NCBI GenBank assembly: GCA_041649335.1 | Contig: JBAZNF010000007.1 | Span: forward strand, 1 to 50,472 | Origin: JBAYGJ01 sp041649335 | GTDB lineage: Bacteria > Patescibacteriota > Patescibacteriia > UBA10025 > JAHIVO01 | Direction: 5' to 3' | DNA length: 50,472 bases | In this document: one piece after another, positions 7,162 to 13,972 of the stretch | Numbering within the stretch: position 1 is the first letter of the stretch | How the letters are laid out: every line of letters starts with the position of its first letter | The notes under the pieces: generated by a model | What the model saw: only the letters and a program-made list of their open reading frames with translations | What the model was told of the DNA's origin: nothing | The model's database searches: none | Made by a program: the position numbers and the translations under genes

Positions 7162-7496
7162 GGCGTTTGTCGGGGACAGCCACAAGGTTTAGCCTTGAGT
7201 ATTTTTAGCTGTTTGCTAGGATCGTCTATGTATTCGAGCTGGTACCGGTTTCCGATAGCCAGTTTTTTATTTAGGGGGGTATAGTGGCGATATCCACGTC
7301 GGGTAAATTCCCGCACCAATCTTTCATGCCGGTAATATAACGCGGCTAGTTTTCCGTGCCACCGCAACGTTTCCGGGTGTCGGCTGTAGCCATTCCGGTT
7401 CTTGGTTATCACAATCCAGACAGCATGAAGCTCCCGGTGTTCGGCTACCAGGTGCTTCTGACATAGTATTTTTGGGTCAACGTCCCAAATGCGCAT
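7158..7496 (-). CDS. pyrimidine dimer DNA glycosylase family protein (T4 endonuclease V-like)
   Basis: A 112-residue protein of the Pyr_excise/endonuclease V family, which removes UV-induced pyrimidine dimers by base excision. HLVAEHRELHAVW matches the T4 enzyme's HLMAEYREL helix, which holds the catalytic Glu and its Arg neighbours; RHERLVREFTRRGY matches the second helix pair. T4 uses the N-terminal amine of Thr2. Here the chain begins MRIW, from which Met is not usually removed, so the nucleophile would be Met1 or the chemistry differs. It starts three bases after the heliorhodopsin stop, so it is probably translationally coupled to that gene. Confidence 0.7.
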   Translation of the reverse strand: MRIWDVDPKILCQKHLVAEHRELHAVWIVITKNRNGYSRHPETLRWHGKLAALYYRHERLVREFTRRGYRHYTPLNKKLAIGNRYQLEYIDDPSKQLKILKAKPCGCPRQTP

Positions 7497-7499
7497 GTG

Positions 7500-8297
7500 C
7501 TACACCGGCCGTAGGGTCCCGGCAAACACCTGCCAGGCTAGCAATGATTTGGCCACCAAGCTCAGGATAATGTATGCTCGCTCGCCATACAGATAGTCCC
7601 GCCATTTGCCGACTTTTTTGTATTGCAGGACCTGGTTGATGGCGAAACTGTTGAAGAACAGGAAGATCGAGAAATAAATCCAGTAAACGAACGCCGGAGC
7701 TTTTGCGTCGCCCTCGCCGGCATTAAAAAGGTATAGGCCGACGGCAATCCAGGGAATGATACCGGCGATGCAGCCAAAGATGAATGACGTCCAGTTGGTT
7801 TTCTGTGTGGACTGGTTATGCAGCTCCATCATCCAGCCGAAGAGGATCATCATGGCATTGAGGAAGAAGATGAGCAAGAGGGCGACGCCGTCATACACGC
7901 CGACCAGCATGGCAATGACGATCATCATCAGGGAGGAGCTGAAGGCGTATTCTATCCAGCGGGCGTAGTTGGCGCCTTTGAGCAGGTTGCGGTTGTACCA
8001 GGCGTTGATGGACGGGACGAGAGAAATGCTGGCATGGGCAATAGCGGACAGGAAAAGGAAACCAGCGACTAGGGGGCCGATGGGTAGGTCAAAAATTGTC
8101 TTTAAAAACGGTTCCAGCTTGCCGGAAATTACATTCATTTTGACGAAGGCCGAGGTGACCGGCAGGGCAAAATCAGAGCTGATGACCAGCATGACCACGC
8201 CTTGGATGGCATGGAGGATGGCCATCATGATATTGAAACGCTTGAGTTTCCTAATTTTTATTTCATTGTCCGGTTGGACTGAGGTGGGAGTTTCCAT
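7500..8297 (-). CDS. heliorhodopsin
   Basis: A 265-residue seven-helix retinal protein. Family marks: RWIEYAFSSSLMM in helix 3 with the counterion Glu116; His29 and His88 matching the two conserved His of helices 1-2; FFLNAMMILFGWMMELHN; and the retinal Schiff-base Lys250 in SLVAKSLLAWQVFAGTL. Heliorhodopsins have the opposite membrane orientation to other rhodopsins and a slow photocycle; most do not pump and act as light sensors or regulators. METPTSV at 8297 is chosen because upstream codons lack homology. It has a near-consensus promoter. First gene of a unit with the dimer glycosylase. No retinal-synthesis gene in the window. Confidence 0.92.
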   Translation of the reverse strand: METPTSVQPDNEIKIRKLKRFNIMMAILHAIQGVVMLVISSDFALPVTSAFVKMNVISGKLEPFLKTIFDLPIGPLVAGFLFLSAIAHASISLVPSINAWYNRNLLKGANYARWIEYAFSSSLMMIVIAMLVGVYDGVALLLIFFLNAMMILFGWMMELHNQSTQKTNWTSFIFGCIAGIIPWIAVGLYLFNAGEGDAKAPAFVYWIYFSIFLFFNSFAINQVLQYKKVGKWRDYLYGERAYIILSLVAKSLLAWQVFAGTLRPV

Positions 8298-8325
8298 ATG
8301 TTTTAATTGAATGATTAGCCTTAAA

Positions 8326-8354
8326 ATTATAGTATTAATTCCTGTCAGTGTAAA
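8326..8354 (-). promoter_or_regulatory. promoter of the heliorhodopsin unit
   Basis: Minus strand TTTACA (8349-8354), 17-bp spacer, perfect TATAAT (8326-8331). The start would be near 8319, giving a ~22-nt leader without a Shine-Dalgarno sequence. Confidence 0.75.
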
Positions 8355-8369
8355 ACGTGCATTTCCCAC

Positions 8370-8390
8370 AAAACCCCCGGAGTACGGGGG
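8370..8390 (-). terminator. intrinsic terminator of the envelope gene pair
   Basis: Minus strand CCCCCG-TACTC-CGGGGG followed by TTTT. It separates the 8421-9765 pair from the heliorhodopsin promoter. Confidence 0.6.
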
Positions 8391-8420
8391 CGTGGTATAA
8401 AATGTTTTTTTGAGGTGGCT

Positions 8421-9188
8421 TTATTCCAGCAAAGAGCTCCATCCGTGCGTGCTCGGGGCGACAACAGCCGGATACGTTCCCTTGAAATACGAATATCCGT
8501 CGTGGTACTGTAGCGTGTCGATAGAGTAGCCGGGGATATCAGCCATGCGTTCATTGATCCGTTTCTGGAACCAGTCCTGGACCTGTTGGAGGTATTTGTC
8601 CGGCACGGAGACGGCGCCGAGTTTGGCCTGCTGGATATCGAGCGCCACGCTGTTGGACGACGTTTGCGTGACCATGACTTTCACGTAGACCGGCGCATGC
8701 ACGTACTGGTTGACCATGCCGGAAATTTCCATCCCGCCCTCAATGAATTTTACCTGAACGTCAGTGACCGGTGAATTGGCCCCGCCGAACCGGTTCACCC
8801 AGGCGGTTAATTCTGCCGAGGTCCGGTTGGTGTCGACGGAAATTTGTCCGGAAAATATCTTATCGCTGCTGGCGGCGGCATAGTTGACCGGCGTTCCGGT
8901 GATTTTCAGGGGAATATTTTTTTCCAGTGTCGCCAAGTCCTGGGCCGTATACGTTACGCCCAGGTCTTTGGGCTTGTTCATGCCGAAGATGTTGGCGAGA
9001 CCGGGGACGGCGTAGACGCCCGTCACCGAGACGCCGATCGCAATCACGACTATAATGACCACAAGTGTAATCAAGAAATTACGGAAGCCGTGGCGTTTTT
9101 TCGGCGGCGCGGTTGGTTTGTTGTCTGACGGCAGCGTACTGGAGGTGGCCGGCTGCTTGTCTTGCGGCTTTAGCTGGTCGAGCGGCAT
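8421..9188 (-). CDS. single-pass envelope protein, YpmS/DUF2140-like outer domain
   Basis: A 255-residue protein: Pro/Ser/Lys-rich cytoplasmic tail (1-45), one hydrophobic helix (FLITLVVIIVVIAIGV, ~50-68), then a ~190-residue outer domain. The outer part has the beta-rich rhythm of YpmS/LmeA-type putative lipid-binding domains: a KVMV...LDIQQAKLGAVSVP strand pair, an amphipathic helix, and a final YFKGTYP strand. ATG 9188 lies 31 bases past the previous stop; ATG 9236 (overlapping the upstream gene) is the alternative. Probably co-transcribed with the lipoprotein gene. Function not known. Confidence 0.6.
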   Translation of the reverse strand: MPLDQLKPQDKQPATSSTLPSDNKPTAPPKKRHGFRNFLITLVVIIVVIAIGVSVTGVYAVPGLANIFGMNKPKDLGVTYTAQDLATLEKNIPLKITGTPVNYAAASSDKIFSGQISVDTNRTSAELTAWVNRFGGANSPVTDVQVKFIEGGMEISGMVNQYVHAPVYVKVMVTQTSSNSVALDIQQAKLGAVSVPDKYLQQVQDWFQKRINERMADIPGYSIDTLQYHDGYSYFKGTYPAVVAPSTHGWSSLLE

Positions 9189-9219
9189 AGGGGAGTGATA
9201 GTTAGGATGGTTAATGGGG

Positions 9220-9765
9220 TTAGTTTCCGATGTCATCCGGCGTCTGCATACTGTCGCTGGCGCTTTCCGTAGCGACATTTAGATTAACGGTTGTCTGGTT
9301 ATCAACTTCCATGATGCCGACGCTGAGGGTGCGGTTATCCTTTTCTGAAATGAGAGTTACAGCGCCCGCGTAGGTCATGTTTGTACCGATGGTCCAGCCA
9401 TCATCAGCCAGCTGCTGCACGTATTGTGTTTTGGCGTCGTCGACGGATGTTGAGGTCTGGATCGAGACCACGAAGGATTCGTTTTGCGTATTGGCAACCG
9501 CCGCCTTGATGGTGCCGTCAATCACATAGACGTCAGAAGGGAAGTTGTCAGGCAAGGACACGCTATCGCCCGCCTGGTATGATCCGGTGTCGGTATTGAT
9601 GGTCAGCGTATTGTCGTCAATATCCACGTCTGCCTGGCCGTTGGTGGCGGCTTCAATGGCCTTTTCGGCCGTTTTTTCAGCGACTTTCTTGGTACAACCA
9701 GAAGCCGCCAGTGATACGGCAACAATGGCGATGACCGGTAGGATCCAGTAGGCTTTTTTTCTCAT
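9220..9765 (-). CDS. predicted lipoprotein
   Basis: A 181-residue protein with an N-terminal signal (MRKK, then hydrophobic ILPVIAIVAVSLA) and a lipobox-like ASGC ending at Cys24, so it is likely lipid-anchored outside the membrane. Mature part: Ala/Glu/Lys segment, acidic DVDIDDNTLTINTDTGS, then an alpha/beta domain with SVDDAKTQYVQQLADDGW, a pattern seen in small secreted domains that pack a helix on a sheet. Family not recognised. First gene of a pair with the single-pass envelope protein. Confidence 0.65.
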   Translation of the reverse strand: MRKKAYWILPVIAIVAVSLAASGCTKKVAEKTAEKAIEAATNGQADVDIDDNTLTINTDTGSYQAGDSVSLPDNFPSDVYVIDGTIKAAVANTQNESFVVSIQTSTSVDDAKTQYVQQLADDGWTIGTNMTYAGAVTLISEKDNRTLSVGIMEVDNQTTVNLNVATESASDSMQTPDDIGN

Positions 9766-9826
9766 AGTTTTTTAACTAGTTATTAATTACTCGGCAGGTA
9801 TATTTTCCCTTATTTATGATAAAAAA

Positions 9827-9937
9827 GCAATCCCCAGCCATCCATGTAATTGTTTAATTTTACGCGGGAGTTGGGTTGGTAGAGTAAATATAAATATTTT
9901 TGGTGGAAGAGGAAAACATGGATGATACGGGGATTGC
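9827..9937. repeat. long inverted repeat
   Basis: GCAATCCCC and ATCCATGT at 9827-9847 are matched in reverse by ACATGGAT and GGGGATTGC at 9916-9937, leaving ~70 bases of AT-rich DNA between the ~20-bp arms. It sits upstream of the lipoprotein gene. It may be a small mobile-repeat remnant or a leader hairpin; no coding content. Confidence 0.5.
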
Positions 9938-9978
9938 CCCGTGTGGCATGAGGGGCCGCTGGTGATATTTCATCTAAT

Positions 9979-10013
9979 AAAAAAGCCCCGCATAGTCAGC
10001 AGGCTATGGGGGC
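9979..10013 (-). terminator. intrinsic terminator of the aminopeptidase gene
   Basis: Minus strand GCCCCCATAG, loop, CTATGCGGGGC then TTTTTT; ~44 bases past the stop. Confidence 0.75.
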
Positions 10014-10056
10014 CAGTCTCACAACGATTGTCATGAGGCGTAGGGGTGCAAAGTTA

Positions 10057-11178
10057 TCAGCCGAGGAGCTTGTCAGGATTCAGGCCCTCAAGCTCCGGCA
10101 GGATGAACCGCCCGTCCTTGCGGACGAGAACGCCGTCGAACCGGATTTCGCCGCCGCCGAATTCCGGGGTCTGGATGAGCACCAGGTCCCAATGAATATC
10201 GCTGTTGTTGCCGTTCGGCGCGACCTCGTAGCACTGCCCCGGCGTTAAATGCAGGGAGCCGGCGATCTTCTCGTCGAACAGGGTATCCAGGATGGGCTTG
10301 TTGATCATCGGGTTTACGCCGATGGCGAACTCGCCTACATAGCGAGCGCCTTCATCGGTATCCAGGATGGTATTAAGCCGCTCCTGGTTGCCGCCCTGGC
10401 AGGTCGCCTTGACGATTCGGCCGTCCTCGAAGGTAAAACTGATTCCGCTGAATTCCATCCCCTGCATGACGGTCGCCGTATTGTAGGTGATCGTCCCGTT
10501 GATCGAATTTCTGACCGGCGCGGTATAGACTTCGCCGTCCGGGATGTTGCGATGGCCGTCGCATTTGACGATCGGGATACCCTTCATGCTGAATTTCAGA
10601 TCGGTGCCCGGACCCTTGATTTCCACCACGTCGCTTTTTCCCATCAGCTCGACGAGGGGGTTCATCGCTTCGCTCATCCGGGCGTAGTCGATGAGGACCG
10701 TGCGCAGGTAGAAATCAGTGAAGGCCTCAGTGGACATGCGGGCGGACTGGGCCATGCTGGAGGTCCACATCCGGGTGAGGATCCAGCGGGTGTTGCTGAC
10801 GCGGACATCCTTGACCGCCTTGGCGATGCCGCCGCCGGCGATCTTCATGAGCTGGGCGGGAATACCGCTCGATTCGAACGGGTTGGTGAAGCCGCGGAAG
10901 ATGATGTTGCAGTCGGTGGCGGCAATCTGCGCCAGCCGGCCGAGGTTTTCGTAGGTCACCTGCATCGGCGACGCATGGGCGGCGGACAGAACGTCCAGGC
11001 GGTGGTTGTCCCACCAGAAGGCGTATATGCCGCCGGCCTTGGCAACGGCACGGGCGGTCGCCTCCATCATCTGGATGGGCGTGTTGTCGTAAGCGTGTAT
11101 CAGGACGCGGTCGCCGGGCTTGACACCGACGCTGTAGTTGACCAGCGTGTCGGCGAATTGCTGGAATCTTGGATCCAT
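10057..11178 (-). CDS. aminopeptidase, peptidase family M29
   Basis: A 373-residue cytosolic metallo-aminopeptidase that trims N-terminal residues from peptides. Family marks: NIPDGEVYTAPV, GEFAIGVNP and a C-terminal HLTPGQCYEVAPNGNNSDIHWD segment; the Glu, His and Asp in these are the expected two-metal ligands. Length is slightly below the usual ~410. ATG 11178 is chosen because GGAGGA lies six bases upstream. It has its own promoter and terminator. Likely role: recycling of imported or damaged peptides. Confidence 0.88.
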   Translation of the reverse strand: MDPRFQQFADTLVNYSVGVKPGDRVLIHAYDNTPIQMMEATARAVAKAGGIYAFWWDNHRLDVLSAAHASPMQVTYENLGRLAQIAATDCNIIFRGFTNPFESSGIPAQLMKIAGGGIAKAVKDVRVSNTRWILTRMWTSSMAQSARMSTEAFTDFYLRTVLIDYARMSEAMNPLVELMGKSDVVEIKGPGTDLKFSMKGIPIVKCDGHRNIPDGEVYTAPVRNSINGTITYNTATVMQGMEFSGISFTFEDGRIVKATCQGGNQERLNTILDTDEGARYVGEFAIGVNPMINKPILDTLFDEKIAGSLHLTPGQCYEVAPNGNNSDIHWDLVLIQTPEFGGGEIRFDGVLVRKDGRFILPELEGLNPDKLLG

Positions 11179-11241
11179 GAGTTCCTCCAATGGAATCGGG
11201 TTTGGTAATAAAAAAGGCTGTGTTTGTTTATGTATTGCCTC

Positions 11242-11270
11242 ACCTTAGCCAAATACCGGCAATAAGTCAA
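11242..11270 (-). promoter_or_regulatory. promoter, shared TAAGGT type (1 of 3)
   Basis: Minus strand TTGACT (11265-11270), 17-bp spacer ending TTTGGC, then TAAGGT (11242-11247). Nearly the same layout as the promoters at 11951 and 12484. Confidence 0.7.
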
Positions 11271-11300
11271 GTAATACCCCCACCATGGTGGTGTGGGAAT

Positions 11301-11334
11301 AAAAAAGTCCCGGCATTTTCAACACACCGGGGCT
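11301..11334 (-). terminator. intrinsic terminator of the 175-aa gene
   Basis: Minus strand GCCCCGG, loop, CCGGGAC then TTTTTT. It lies ~30 bases upstream of the aminopeptidase -35 box. Confidence 0.75.
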
Positions 11335-11358
11335 TAGATTAAAAGGACCGGCCACTGG

Positions 11359-11886
11359 CTAGCCTGCGCTAATACGGATGAAAGGGTCGGCGCCTATTGC
11401 TTGCATGGTCACCACCGCCAGATAGTGGGTATCGCCTGAAAGGTTCTTGCCGAATCCGAAGCCGTTATCCAGACCGCGCAGCCGAAGCGTCACGGACGGA
11501 TCATCGGGAGAAAGATCAATTTTCTTGTATCCGAGATGCTTGGCAATACCGTCCAGGATCCGATGCATCTTGTTCAGGTGCTTCAGGTAGCGGGGATCCT
11601 TTGCTTGCCACCCGTCGAGCTTCTCGATCAGGTCAACATGCAGAACGTCCTCACTATCCTGCTTGACCAGGACAACGGCGATTTCGCCGACCCACCACCT
11701 GATCAGGGTCGTGCCATTCGCCTGAATGTAGCCGGATGTGTCGCCCTGGAATTCGCTTGCGGTCATACGATGGTTAACAAACTCCGGGACCGATTTCGCT
11801 GCCCTAAGAATATCTCCCGGCTTGAAGCATAACAGTGCAAACAGGGCCTGCACCTCGCAGCTCCGAGCAACAACTACACGAGCCAT
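11359..11886 (-). CDS. orphan 175-residue protein
   Basis: Not recognised. Soluble mixed alpha/beta protein without signal or membrane segment. N-terminal ARVVVARSCEVQALFALLCF helix-rich part; middle IRWWVGEIAVVLVKQD...LHVDLIEKLDGW strands; then a long helix RYLKHLNKMHRILDGIAKHLGY and a C-terminal beta part. ATG 11886 has GGAGGA six bases upstream. It has its own promoter of the TAAGGT type and its own terminator, and lies between the M29 aminopeptidase and RidA genes that share that promoter type, which suggests a common expression program. Confidence 0.6.
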   Translation of the reverse strand: MARVVVARSCEVQALFALLCFKPGDILRAAKSVPEFVNHRMTASEFQGDTSGYIQANGTTLIRWWVGEIAVVLVKQDSEDVLHVDLIEKLDGWQAKDPRYLKHLNKMHRILDGIAKHLGYKKIDLSPDDPSVTLRLRGLDNGFGFGKNLSGDTHYLAVVTMQAIGADPFIRISAG

Positions 11887-11950
11887 GAATTTCCTCCGTA
11901 GGTAATAAGGTTAAGAGAGCAATTATCGATTCTTTTTTAGGAATTGGGTT

Positions 11951-11979
11951 ACCTTAGCAACAATCTGGATTCCCGTCAA
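11951..11979 (-). promoter_or_regulatory. promoter, shared TAAGGT type (2 of 3)
   Basis: Minus strand TTGACG (11974-11979), 17-bp spacer starting GGAATC and ending TTGC, TAAGGT (11951-11956). It follows directly after the T tract of the ridA terminator. Confidence 0.7.
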
Positions 11980-11984
11980 GTAAT

Positions 11985-12012
11985 AAAAAAGCAGCCCTTG
12001 AGGGGGGGCTGC
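11985..12012 (-). terminator. intrinsic terminator of ridA
   Basis: Minus strand GCAGCCC...GGGCTGC then TTTTTT, abutting the next gene's -35 box. Confidence 0.8.
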
Positions 12013-12047
12013 AGTCCTGAATTTACGTGACGAAATGGTTGCTGATG

Positions 12048-12422
12048 TTACGCTTCGGCGGTGACGATGATTTCGATCTTAGCGCCGAGGGGCAGTTTGG
12101 CCGGCTGGTAGGCGGCGCGGACCGGCCGGCTTTCGCCGAGCCATTTGCCGTACACCTCGTTGACGGCTTTGAAGTCGGTCATATCCGCCATCAGGATTTC
12201 CACCTTAACCAGGTTCTCCTTGGTGACGCCAGCTTCTTCCAGAATGGCGTCAATATTGTCGAAGATGACTGCCGCCTGTTCGACGGTGGTCTCGCCGGTC
12301 AGTGTCGTCTCGCCGGGTTTGATGGCGATCTGGCCGGATAGGAACAAGAAGCCATTGGAGACAACGGCTTGCGAATACGGCCCGATTGGTTCGGGTGCTT
12401 GGTCGGTGTGAATGATCTGCAT
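12048..12422 (-). CDS. ridA: RidA family enamine/imine deaminase
   Basis: A 124-residue RidA/YjgF/UK114 protein; trimeric, it hydrolyses reactive enamines such as 2-aminoacrylate and 2-aminocrotonate released by PLP enzymes. Family marks: PEPIGPYSQAV near the N-terminus, FLSGQIAI, and SRPVRAAYQPAKLPLGAKIEI, which contains the catalytic Arg. ATG 12422 with AGGAGG upstream is preferred to a longer frame with no homology. The nearby methionine gamma-lyase-like enzyme would release 2-aminocrotonate, a plausible source of substrate. Confidence 0.9.
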   Translation of the reverse strand: MQIIHTDQAPEPIGPYSQAVVSNGFLFLSGQIAIKPGETTLTGETTVEQAAVIFDNIDAILEEAGVTKENLVKVEILMADMTDFKAVNEVYGKWLGESRPVRAAYQPAKLPLGAKIEIIVTAEA

Positions 12423-12483
12423 TACTGCATCCTCCTTGTTAGAAAATGTACCAAAATAAAGGTGGCATTGCCTGGTTTTTATC

Positions 12484-12512
12484 ACCTTAGTCAAAAAGTT
12501 GATTTCCGTCAA
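12484..12512 (-). promoter_or_regulatory. promoter, shared TAAGGT type (3 of 3)
   Basis: Minus strand TTGACG (12507-12512), 17-bp spacer starting GAAATC and ending TTGAC, TAAGGT (12484-12489). Confidence 0.7.
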
Positions 12513-12580
12513 GCAGTAAAAAGAGGTGGGGGCAAGCCCGTCCCTTTTTTGTCACTTTAGTAGTATTGAGTCGTTGTGCG

Positions 12581-13021
12581 TTACTGGAGTTTTTTCAGGT
12601 CGGCGATAATTTCCGCTGCGTGCTGTTCCGGCTTGACCTTTTCGTAGATTTTTTTGATAATGCTGTCTGGTCCGATGAGAAATGAACTTCGTTTGTTAAA
12701 AATAAGGCCGTCAGCACCGTAAGCTTTGGTTATACGCTTATCGTTATCTGCCAATAACGTAAAGGGAAGCTGGTACTTGTCAGCGAACTTCTTGTGGCTG
12801 TCGACGGTATCCGTGCTGATGCCGATGACGTTGACGAGCTTTTGCAGTTCAGTAAAATTATCGCGGAGCGAACATGCTTCAGTAGTACAGCCGGGAGTAA
12901 AGTCTTTCGGGTAGAAATAGAGCAACAACCACTTGCCGGCGTAGTCGCCGAGTTTATGCAGGTAACCATCCTGGTCAGGAGTGGAGAAGTTTGGCGCTGG
13001 GGAACCTTCGGTTAATTTCAT
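12581..13021 (-). CDS. bcp: thioredoxin-dependent peroxiredoxin (Bcp/PrxQ)
   Basis: A 146-residue peroxiredoxin that reduces hydrogen and organic peroxides with thioredoxin. FTPGCTTEAC holds the peroxidatic Cys45 and the resolving Cys50 five residues later, the atypical 2-Cys PrxQ arrangement. ISTDTVDSHKKF and FTLLADNDKRITKAYG are further family signatures. ATG 13021 has no strong ribosome binding site. Monocistronic, next to RidA and other stress/metabolic genes. Confidence 0.93.
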   Translation of the reverse strand: MKLTEGSPAPNFSTPDQDGYLHKLGDYAGKWLLLYFYPKDFTPGCTTEACSLRDNFTELQKLVNVIGISTDTVDSHKKFADKYQLPFTLLADNDKRITKAYGADGLIFNKRSSFLIGPDSIIKKIYEKVKPEQHAAEIIADLKKLQ

Positions 13022-13108
13022 GTATGTAGTAAGTTAGTACTTAGCGTGTATATGGTACAGCTTGCATGGGTAATACGCAATTCGTTCCTTATTCGTTTCG
13101 GCGGATTA

Positions 13109-13137
13109 TTGACATCTGAGGCGGGAAAGGGGAAAAT
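13109..13137 (+). promoter_or_regulatory. promoter of the 54-aa membrane protein
   Basis: TTGACA (13109-13114), 17-bp spacer, GAAAAT (13132-13137). Confidence 0.55.
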
Positions 13138-13169
13138 GGGGGTAGCCATAGCCTGAGAGGAGGTGCATC

Positions 13170-13334
13170 ATGCGTACGGTACTGGGCCGTCCGGTGGCCT
13201 ACTGGATCAGCGTTGGGGTCATGCTCCTCGGCGCCTTCATTGCCCTGATAGCAGGACAAGGAGGGATGGCACTGGCTGTTCTCCTGTGCGGGATCGGCAT
13301 CGCAGTACTTTTTTCGCGGAGGCGTAAACCGTGA
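13170..13334 (+). CDS. 54-residue two-helix membrane protein
   Basis: Short gene with GAGGAGG 8 bases before ATG 13170. The product MRTVLGRPVAYW... has two hydrophobic helices (about 9-27 and 32-47, Gly/Ala/Leu-rich) joined by a QGG turn and ends with the basic SRRRKP, so both ends probably face the cytoplasm. It is framed by a promoter and a strong terminator, which supports expression. Family not recognised. Confidence 0.6.
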   Translation: MRTVLGRPVAYWISVGVMLLGAFIALIAGQGGMALAVLLCGIGIAVLFSRRRKP

Positions 13335-13370
13335 GATAGGTTGGGATCGGACATGATCCCATATGCAGAA

Positions 13371-13410
13371 AGAGTCCTGTGCGTTGTACGCGTCAGGGCT
13401 CTGATTTTTT
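13371..13410 (+). terminator. intrinsic terminator
   Basis: AGAGTCCTG...CAGGGCTCT stem with an inner GCGT/ACGC helix, followed by GATTTTTT. Six bases later the next -35 box begins. Confidence 0.8.
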
Positions 13411-13415
13411 CTGAC

Positions 13416-13444
13416 TTGACAATGGCGCTGTTTAGGCATAGGTT
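13416..13444 (+). promoter_or_regulatory. promoter of the STAS gene
   Basis: TTGACA (13416-13421), 17-bp spacer, TAGGTT (13439-13444). Confidence 0.6.
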
Positions 13445-13478
13445 TATATGATATTCGTCATTTCGAATGGAGGTTCCT

Positions 13479-13844
13479 ATGGCACCTTGCCAACTTGAAA
13501 TCATACATGAGAGTGACATCACCATCATCAAGCTGAGCGGTGCGTTGTTATTTCACGACGATGGGGCTGAGCTGTGCGAGCGGGTCGACGAGATACTTGG
13601 TCAGGGAATCAGGAAGATCATTTTGGACATGTCAGGAAATATCGGCATAAACTCAAACGGCTTTGGTTCATTGATCAGTATCCTCGTGAAGATAACCAAA
13701 GCCGGCGGGCAGCTGATCCTGTTCAATCCGAAGGATAAGGTCCTGAATCTGATCACGATCGTGAAACTGACGAAGACATTCGTTATTTTCCACGGTACGT
13801 TGGATGAAGCCAAGCGGCATTTCCGCACTGTCGTTAAGAAATAA
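13479..13844 (+). CDS. STAS-domain protein (anti-sigma-factor antagonist-like)
   Basis: A 121-residue single STAS domain as in SpoIIAA/RsbV, which release sigma factors by binding anti-sigma kinases and are switched by Ser phosphorylation. Strand-helix order fits: ITIIKLSGALLF, IRKIILDMSGN, then the NSNGFGSLI segment aligned with DSSGLG. The phosphorylatable Ser is kept (Ser59), while the preceding Asp is Asn58 and the next Ser is Asn60. ATG 13479 has GGAGG upstream, so the ATG at 13467 that contains that motif is not used. No partner kinase or phosphatase lies in the window. Confidence 0.82.
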   Translation: MAPCQLEIIHESDITIIKLSGALLFHDDGAELCERVDEILGQGIRKIILDMSGNIGINSNGFGSLISILVKITKAGGQLILFNPKDKVLNLITIVKLTKTFVIFHGTLDEAKRHFRTVVKK

Positions 13845-13860
13845 TACATTCTTGTGTTGG

Positions 13861-13892
13861 CCAGCCTGTGGAACAAACGGGCTGGTTTTTTA
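13861..13892 (+). terminator. intrinsic terminator of the STAS gene
   Basis: CCAGCC...GGCTGG followed by TTTTTTAT; the next -35 TTGACA starts two bases later. Confidence 0.8.
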
Positions 13893-13893
13893 T

Positions 13894-13922
13894 TTGACAA
13901 GCGAGGAGTAAATCGCTAAGAT
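13894..13922 (+). promoter_or_regulatory. promoter of the gamma-lyase gene
   Basis: TTGACA (13894-13899), 17-bp spacer, TAAGAT (13917-13922). Confidence 0.75.
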
Positions 13923-13972
13923 AACTCAATTCCGTTTGTACTTTGGCAACTTTTTTTATGGAGGTTTTCGTA

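Noticed and set aside
10249..11208. 319-codon plus-strand frame
   Set aside because: Antisense shadow of the M29 aminopeptidase, whose motifs, start and terminator are on the minus strand.
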